A stretch of DNA of 64,000 nucleotides from Sanderia malayensis (taxonomy: Eukaryota; Cnidaria; Scyphozoa; Semaeostomeae; Pelagiidae): positions 620,001-684,000 of the forward strand of contig RQOL01000876.1 in assembly GCA_013076295.1 (NCBI GenBank), in the 5' to 3' direction. The first letter of the stretch is position 1, and every line of letters begins with the position of its first letter. The notes under the pieces are model-generated. The model had not been told where the DNA came from and did not search any database. It saw nothing but the letters and a program-made list of their open reading frames with translations. The translations under genes were made by a program, and so were the position numbers. Positions 57,801 through 64,000 of the stretch are shown one piece after another.

Positions 57801-60800
57801 TTCCAGAATGCTTCTGCGGCAGATGTAATCACTGATCATAACTGTGATGCTTGTAGTGTATTTGCATGTAGAACGAAAGTGCAATTTAGATTCGTCGTCA
57901 CACTTTACATGTGTAATATGCATTGAATGCTGCACGGAATTTGGTAAACAACCCCATAGTATCTGCTGATTGCGATAGCGTGAGATTAATTGCCAATGTA
58001 GCTAGTATTCTTTGGGCGTTGCATCACGTTTATGATTATATTATTGTACCTCACATTTACAAAACCTGGTTTTGAGCGTTAATAACTCGCTTTTACGACT
58101 TACTGTTACCAACACAGCAAATTTTGTGATAAACAAGTTTCTTAATAAATAACTGTCCTAGTGAACAACTTTTTTTAGTAAACACCCTTTCTATGAAACC
58201 CTTAAGTTCACATTCATGTCTTTCTGGAATATTCTTTGATTAGTCGTGTTATGAAGTAAACACCAGGAACGGATTATCAAGGGACACAATATAGTTAAAT
58301 ACATATAAAAGCAGCTAGGAAACTACCGATTTTCACTTGGCTTTACAGTGATTGAGAAAGCTAGTAGTTGTGTTGTGTTAGTCATAAATTGGCACTCGTT
58401 TTTCTCTCTGTGTTTGCTTTAGAACAACGATTGCATTGCTAAGGAGGATCTAGCTTTTAGGTCACCGCACAATACCCTTGACGAATGTGGAAAAACATAA
58501 CACTTACAGACACAGAATCCCAACATTTTAATTTGATGTCATATTTCAGAGTCTTCAGAGCTGTCAGATATCCTCTAACCATTACGTTGCTATTTTGTGT
58601 TTTAAGCTCTGTTCTTGCGCGTCTTTAACTGCGGTGTTTTTTGAATAATGGTCCATATCAACAATCAATTCTTGTAAGAATTTTATGTATCTTATGGCTG
58701 ACTTAAGGATCCAATATTTTGACAATCGTGTCTCTTTTGGGTTGGCTGGTACAACTTTCCTCAGGAGCTGAAAAGATGCATTCAACTTCTGTTGCCTTAT
58801 CCTTTCTCTTGTGTTTGTTAGTAATCTTTTACGCTCTATATCTTGCCAGAAAATTGTTTGCGGTTTTACTAGATTTTCATTTAACAAGTTGATAATTTCC
58901 TCATCATTTTTACCACTCTCATTTTTCGAAACTTAATATTGATTCACTGTTGTTGTCCATCTACTTTTATTCCACTGTTTGCGATCGTTTAAGTAGCTCT
59001 ATCTCCTCACTAAGTTTTAATATGCCATATGTTCATGTTCACCTTTATCCCTCTTGTCTACCAGACGATGTTTCCGTGATCATCGAATGATAGATGTTTC
59101 TTACTAGAGACCCGCATGAACAAAAATTAATCACATCTGTTTCATATTTGTTCATATTTATTAAACTACAAGTATTGATGTTTATTAAACCACTATATTT
59201 TTTATTCTTTTATTGTACCCTGTTTTTTCTTATAATAATTGATGTTTTTATGCGCTTTTCGTGTATCCTCCTTTATCATTTTGGTAATGGGTGTTTTCTA
59301 TAAAATTATCAGATATCTTGTGTGGCTTAGGAAGCTTCCTTTTGGTGACATTATTTTTTTCCTGTTTAAGGTGTGCCTTTGGATATTCGTAAGCTGCAGC
59401 TTGGAGACTTTCTGTGGATTGCCAGGGAAAGGAAAATAATGACGGTGAGTTGGTTGTGAGTGTCGGAAATTGCTGGTGGTTTACTTAATTAGAGAAAAGG
59501 TTTACTTAATTAGAGAAAGGACAATCTAAAGTTTTTACTCTCTGATGTCCCCCCCCCCCCTCTATAAACTGAAAATAAAATTTTTCCAGGGCCATTTAAT
59601 ATTCTTTGCAAAAGTGTTTCTCCCTCTATTCCTCTATTTATATAAATAAAGGATATAATTTTAACCATATTTATATTTATGAGATATTTATAACTCTCCT
59701 TTCAATATGACAAAGGTGAATGCCGGGAATTGATACTGGATTTTATCGTGGAGCGTAAGCGAATGGACGACCTTGCTGGCAGTATCATTGATGGACGCTT
59801 TAAAGAACAGAAGGTAATTAGCTAATTTTTTTACCTTGTTTCCTACTTTTACCGAAACGTATGCATGGTTAGAGGCATCATGTTTTCTGGACTTTGCAAT
59901 CTCACAGAACTCACTTCAAAAGCTATAACGGACAAATCTCTTGACTTGCGGTCTATTGTCTATTTGATTTACCTGTGTGGTGTGAAGCATATTTTCATTT
60001 TGTTATAGCCCTAACGCATTTATTTTTTATTTTGTTGATTCTTATACGATCAGTTCTTTGTTTTAGTTTAGGTTAAAGTCGTGTGGTTTGAAACATATCA
60101 TTTATCTGGTGGAAAGCTTTGGGTCAGCACAACATATGGTCTTACCTGAATCTAATTTGAGACAAGCATTTATTAACTCTCAGGTAAGATTGTTTTCAAA
60201 GTTTACAAAGTAACAGTTAATTGCTCAATGCTTCAAAGTAACTTCAGAATGGCTAAGGAATTCTGACAAGACCCTTGCATGTTTCACACATCAACAGTAC
60301 TGGCGTATCTTTGTAATAAATGTGAATTTTTTCGCGAAACACACACGGGAGTTTAAAGACCCATTGTCAACCAACAAAGCAGACCCCATAAGTATGGAGC
60401 CGTCCTCTTGTTTATCAACAAAGCGCCTACGTAGTTACAAGAATTGCTGTGTCCGAAAATAAAAATCGCACAGCTACCAACAGAACCAATGTTTCCAAAT
60501 GGTGAGTGTTTAGGATTCGTTCGCCATTTCGTTGGTGACAGCTACGTAACTGCGCACTTTTGAAGCCGTGAAAGGAGGTGTCAATGAACGAATTTCGAAA
60601 TTTCAAAATTGCAATACCCGAACCTTTTTTTACATAAAAAACCACCTAGAAATGAAATAGAAAATGTGCTGAGAGTAGCTCTTTAACAAGAATTCATTAC
60701 AGGTAGATATTTAAAAATATTCTATGACACGCCACTGATACATGTTTTTATTGTTTATTTGCTCATATATTTGATACTTGTTTGCATTTATAGGTAATTG

Positions 60801-62145
60801 ACGATTTATTTGTGCGCAAAACAGAAAATACCTACGATTCTGCAGAATATTTAGCACAAGTGACAAGATTATTGAAGTCCGTCTATGAGGTGAAATTGCT
60901 TCGATTTTGTTGTATTGTTTTAAGGCCTGCCTAATCACATTGAACAATTCTTCCTCCGCCATTCCCTCGGTGGCGCGTATAAATTTCGTTTAAATACTTA
61001 TTCATTTTTACTGATTGTTAAGTGTCGTGCCATTATACCCGTACTGAAAGCTAAAAACACATTAGGAAAGGAAGTTCGTGTAGAAATTATTTTGGGTTCA
61101 CACAACGGTTATTCTATAATGTTAAAATAAGCAGAAAAGTCTATTTTAACATTACAGAATGAGGAATAATTGCTCTATTTTACATGAACACGTTTTCTCA
61201 AGTCTAGTTTCACTAGAATGAAATCTTATCTTTTTTCAAATTTTGTTGCGAGTAGCACTTTTGCCTGTTAAATTTGACAGCTGATAGATTTAGGATACTG
61301 AGTAGAAAAAGTTTTGTTATTTTTTAGAAAAAGACTCTGGTTGCTTTTCCGATGGATTACGCTATAACACTGAAGGAGCACCAAAACTACAAGCAAATTA
61401 TGGCAAAACCAACACAAAATCTCTTCACGTTTGAAGAATTTAACCAGCATACAGCCAAAAACAAGGTTTTTGATTTTAAATTTTTCTTGCTATTTCTGAT
61501 TTGGTTAATGATTTACTCTTCATGTCATTTTTCCCAAGGAATGACTGCCGGCCCACATTGCTTTACTGTTCTACGGTATTACAAAATCTACTATTTTATA
61601 ACTGAATTCATCATTTGTATTACATGTGAACATGTTTGTTGTTATCTCCACGAAAAATTGAATTATTGTTAACTTATGACGTAATTGATATGATGCCATT
61701 CAAAAGTCAAAAACACCAGTTCTCAAATACTAATACACTCTTCCGAAGGCCTAGTAAAGCACTGCCAGCCCTACGCTGTTGGCATATTTTAAATAATTGT
61801 CACAGTGATAAATGTCAAAATGAAGTCAAATTGAATAACTTTTTTTCTGGGGTGATTTTTCATTCTCCGACTCGTATTGCACAGATTTTACACGAGAAAC
61901 TCCGTTTGTTTCAAAGACAGCAAATGATTGTTCATGATTTAAAGTTTTGTTCTTGTGAATCTATTTAGTTGCCGTTTCAACATATTTAATTTAATGATAG
62001 ATTTATTTGTTTGATGGCTTGTGTTTGAAATTATTCCATAGATTCTTAACGTCAAGGCAATGTTTGCGAAGCAACTGATGCAGTTAAAAGGAGTTTCATC
62101 TGAGAAAGCAGCTTCTATTGTCAAATTGTATCCTACCCCCAAATG
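42840..62145 (+). CDS. MUS81: MUS81 structure-specific endonuclease subunit (21 exons, 3' end missing)
   Basis: With EME1/2, MUS81 cuts branched DNA (3' flaps, forks, nicked Holliday junctions) in the nucleus. Exons: 42,840-42,962, 43,918-43,990, 44,134-44,193, 44,949-45,121, 45,350-45,439, 49,700-49,780, 50,789-50,877, 51,021-51,221, 51,551-51,627, 51,979-52,066, 52,763-52,863, 53,925-54,078, 54,845-54,879, 56,415-56,463, 57,677-57,726, 59,371-59,444, 59,716-59,813, 60,067-60,183, 60,794-60,889, 61,328-61,465, 62,042-62,145. About 690 residues. N-terminal Hh[31 protein letters not shown]. Winged helix: [30 protein letters not shown] long variable linker (about 240-448) makes it longer than human MUS81. 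Nuclease: [42 protein letters not shown] with ERK and DD intact. HhH2: [17 protein letters not shown]. The last exon is not found. Intron 10 is GC-AG; the exon 16/17 junction is out of phase with the best donor. Confidence 0.95.
42963..43917 (+). other. MUS81 intron 1, nothing else recognised
   Basis: An open frame at 43,419-43,760 has no resemblance to a known family and overlaps an antisense frame; I do not call it. Confidence 0.4.
46778..48829 (-). CDS. Small secreted protein gene nested in MUS81 intron 5 (4 exons)
   Basis: Minus-strand exons 48,829-48,796, 48,057-47,795, 47,599-47,259 and 47,033-46,778 close in phase through GT-AG introns and give 297 residues. The N-terminus [20 protein letters not shown] is a signal peptide, split by intron 1; no later membrane segment is seen. 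The mature part has six cysteines ([32 protein letters not shown]) and N-glycosylation sites NYS and NST. The last exon ([20 protein letters not shown]) looks beta-rich. I recognise no family. A TATA box lies 85 bases upstream of the ATG and an AATAAA about 150 bases after the stop (46,625-46,620), so it appears to be an independent gene transcribed against MUS81. Function unknown; an extracellular or immune-type role would be a guess. Confidence 0.85.
48914..48921 (-). promoter_or_regulatory. TATA box of nested secreted gene
   Basis: TATAAATA on the minus strand, 85 bases upstream of the start codon at 48,829. A start site about 30 bases downstream would give a 5' leader of some 55 bases. 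Confidence 0.6.
49921..50587. mobile_element. PIF/Harbinger-type MITE, TTA duplication, in MUS81 intron 6
   Basis: The ends AGCCTGGTACTCACTTGAGG and CCTCAAGTGAGTACCAGGCT are perfect inverted copies and continue as GATAACGATAACG runs. TTA stands outside both (49,918-49,920 and 50,588-50,590), the 3-base target of Harbinger elements. A 163-codon open frame inside has no family resemblance, and its tail is translation of the ATCGTT repeat, so it is not called. Confidence 0.8.
52160..52330. repeat. Diverged arm of the 18.7-kb foldback MITE family
   Basis: In the same order as 18,757-18,980 it has GTAGATTTTCAC, a TGCAACTTTT, GATCTCGGTCCAGATCGTGT, GACGTACGTGCTGGAACTG and TTTGGCTTCAGTA. It lies in MUS81 intron 10. 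Only one arm is seen. Confidence 0.5.
54992..56252. mobile_element. 1.26-kb foldback element, 9-bp duplication, in MUS81 intron 13
   Basis: GGCATAGTCTATTAACCGGA at 54,992 is inverted at the end (56,252). The arms run about 310 bases (to 55,305 and from 55,945) and resume at 55,506-55,610 with 55,850-55,945; the left side has about 200 extra bases. AGAACTTTG stands outside both ends (54,983-54,991 and 56,253-56,261). Near the tips, GGACC-AGACCATAG words repeat in tandem. Mirror-image open frames in the arms reflect the inverted repeat. No transposase. Confidence 0.88.
58582..58960 (-). CDS. TAL/SCL-like bHLH transcription factor, intronless, one frame break
   Basis: The minus strand encodes a bHLH domain with basic region [20 protein letters not shown], a loop with [15 protein letters not shown], and helix 2 [19 protein letters not shown]. 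The TN-RER-RQQ basic region and LSK loop are those of the TAL1/LYL1 group, which bind E-boxes as heterodimers with E proteins. The stop is at 58,582. Upstream, the best start is [13 protein letters not shown] at 58,960, but this is one frame off from the body (continuing NESGKNDEE). The break sits in a run of five A (about 58,927-58,931) and one more A would restore the frame, so a sequencing or assembly error or a recent null allele is likely. It lies antisense in MUS81 intron 15. At about 126 residues it has little besides the domain. Confidence 0.8.
60420..60690. repeat. Arm of the foldback MITE family, copy in MUS81 intron 18
   Basis: GAACGAATTTCGAAATTTCA, ACCACCTAGAAATGAAATAG and TGAGAGTAGCTCTTTAA follow the right arm at 20,330-20,465 in the same orientation. 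A partial inverted partner, CTACGTAGTTAC (60,427) with CAGCTACGTAACTG (60,539), suggests a small foldback. Confidence 0.6.
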
Positions 62146-63262
62146 GTAAGCGACGTGTATTGTCTGATTACTGTCTGAAGTTTGATGATTACATTGCTGT
62201 CTTGTTCAATTAAGTTATATTCCTTTGTCGTTGATATTTTTACTGAAGAATTTACAGTTTATCTGAAACCGTTGCTTTGCCGTCCGTTAGTGATACGGTC
62301 AGAGAGTCTTCCTTTGTCTTTCCTTGACCTTTCATAATCGTCTGGTCAATTCTTGTTGCTCCCTTGTCGTTTGATATCAATAAAGACGACAATGAAAGGC
62401 GAGAAAGTTTGCATATCCTATGCCTATTTGTGGGACTCCTAAAAGAGCTTATGTGGATACCTTGACCAGATAGCAAATTTTTCTTGCCACTATCTACTTT
62501 AAAACTACCTGTATGTACCTCCCCGTTTATACATTTTTACCCTGGGTGTGCTCCTATAGTGGCTCGACAGGGGGTTCCATTTGATTTGAAGGTCTTAACA
62601 AATGGCTACCATACCAAATATCCAAATTTAAAAAAATAACACTACCATCCGGGGATATTTCATGCAGTTGCTAGGGGTACTTCCAGTTGATTGCTGAGTT
62701 GAGATTGCAACTTATTACGAAATTTAAGAAGTATGTTTACCAAATCAACAACAGTCAATGCGTGCAGGGCAATTTATCAAAGAAGCACAAAGGGAACACA
62801 AGGGGAAAAGCATTCTACTACAACATTTAACTCAGCTGCAATATCTTCAAAATACTATCGTACCAATCAGCCTCAAATCCATTTTAAATAAAGATAAATT
62901 ATGCATTATTAGATAGATAACCAAGGACTTCACAAAAGGATTTTTATCATTGCACATTATCATTGCAGGTAAATTTTGATAATGTGGGCGTTGTCTTCCT
63001 AAATTTGTCATGACCGTTTTCTTTTATTAACAATTAGAACATTATGCTCCACCCATTTCGACTTTTGAGGAACAGAAGCTGAAACACAGTTAGTCATGTT
63101 ATGGCTAGTTAGCGGATGTTAAACTCAACATCAGAGGGTGAGATGTGATTTATTTCTTGTCGGAATCAGGTTTATTTAACTGACCTACCAGGTGTTATTT
63201 CTCGCTATTGTAAACTTTTTGAATAACAGACAGGGCAAGTTCATCGAGTTTCATATCACACT
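62146..63262. other. MUS81 last visible intron, no exon found
   Basis: The expected MUS81 C-terminal exon (about 50 residues ending near an LYC-type tail) was looked for and not seen. No other feature supported. Confidence 0.45.
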
Positions 63263-63322
63263 TTGTTGTTCAGATCTCCATTTGGTAACTCTTCGATATG
63301 TGGTTGTAGCCTACTTTTAAAT

Positions 63323-63859
63323 ATGTTGAAAAAAGAAACTCAGATCAATTTCTTTACCATTCCTATTGGAAGTAGTACGGATAATATCGGTCCACGGGAA
63401 GAACAGAATAGCGAAAACAGTAATCGGTTGACTCAACAAGAGAATGAGGCAAACAATCCAGATGAAACATTAGAATCGGAACATCTTGTACTGATTGAAA
63501 CCAGAGAATCCTCTTATAGCACATGTATGGAGACCATCTCTAGCAGACGCACCACAGTTGTTGTTCTGCCTAAAGAAAGGTGAGCGTAAGAGAATTAGAT
63601 GCGAGGTTTGTGTCAAGTACCCAGATAGCATTAATAAGCTATGTTACAGAGGACGGATTCCACCAATTTGCACAGTTACTGGAACAGAAGCACGATCCGA
63701 AACAGAAATTTCTCATATTGAGAGTGATGCTCATAGAGAAGCGGTCAAGGCAGAAAGAATCAAAGGACTTTCGTATAAAGAGAAAGTGGAGACGGTGCCA
63801 TTGTTTAAGATCTCTAAAGCCCAAAATAAGGAGTTTGCTGATAAAGTTGGAAAATTGAT
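63323..63859 (+). pseudogene. DUF4371-type protein, N-terminal part, frameshifted and cut by gap
   Basis: From MLKKETQINFF an acidic, N-rich leader runs to about 63,520. The protein continues in another frame as VWRPSLADAPQLLF, KKGERKRIRCEVCVKYPDSI, NKLCYRGRIPPICTVTGTEA, ISHIESDAHREAVKAERIK, up to the assembly gap. The C-x2-C and H-x5-H arrangement is that of the zinc-finger N-terminus of DUF4371/hAT-derived proteins, the same class as the fragment at 69-445 (from memory of the family). One indel near 63,520 separates the frames. It lies in the last visible MUS81 intron. Confidence 0.55.
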
Positions 63860-63959
63860 NNNNNNNNNNNNNNNNNNNNNNNNNNNNNNNNNNNNNNNNN
63901 NNNNNNNNNNNNNNNNNNNNNNNNNNNNNNNNNNNNNNNNNNNNNNNNNNNNNNNNNNN
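63860..63959. other. Assembly gap (100 N)
   Basis: Exactly 100 N, the usual placeholder for a scaffold join of unknown length. Confidence 1.
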
Positions 63960-64000
63960 TGAAATAATTAAAGAATATATATCGCAGGTAGTACGAGGCA

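Overview
This is a eukaryotic, animal-type genomic window. It is AT-rich, with intron-broken genes, GT-AG splice sites whose phases close exactly, and dense DNA transposons. The recognisable genes (HERPUD, ERMARD, MUS81, a TAL-type bHLH) are metazoan. Low intron conservation pressure, hAT and DUF4371 proteins, a metazoan integrase-core pseudogene and many MITEs suggest a non-vertebrate animal; I cannot name the species. A run of exactly 100 N marks an assembly gap near the right end.

Layout. 1-4.0 kb: a broken DUF4371/hAT-like fragment, then the 3' five exons of a HERPUD1/2-like gene (+); its ubiquitin-like domain is not in the window. 4.0-20.65 kb: a transposon graveyard holding a MITE, a 4.08-kb pogo/Tigger-type element with nested insertions, several foldback (long inverted repeat) elements, and a 6.28-kb inverted-repeat element that contains a 2.84-kb hAT transposon (transposase broken by one frameshift) and a further foldback repeat. 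20.75-29.06 kb: a complete seven-exon ERMARD (DUF4209) gene (+), with a MITE, an integrase pseudogene, a non-LTR fragment and a hAT MITE in its second intron. 29.6-42.8 kb: no host gene recognised; two blocks of a 71-72-bp satellite (about 8 and 48 units), duplicated flanking blocks, a 984-bp insertion with a recognisable empty site, a hAT-like element with 6-bp duplications, and a 2.38-kb foldback element whose arms are built of about 188-bp subrepeats. 42.84-62.15 kb and beyond: MUS81 (+), 21 exons visible, final exon(s) outside. Its introns hold a four-exon gene for a small secreted protein (- strand, own TATA box), a TAL-like bHLH gene (- strand), a Harbinger-type MITE, a foldback element and, at the right edge, the start of a second DUF4371-type protein.

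How it fits together. The host genes are functionally unrelated housekeeping genes on the same strand: ER stress/ERAD (HERPUD), an ER membrane protein (ERMARD) and a DNA structure-specific nuclease (MUS81). Most of the remaining sequence is mobile DNA. The most coherent unusual signal is a set of foldback elements of different sequence that are flanked by 9-bp direct repeats (four of them clear, one hidden in a C tract), as expected for Mutator-like (MULE) transposition. The second is the satellite with its shared 14-bp palindromic core and duplicated flanks. I see no convincing new multi-gene system.
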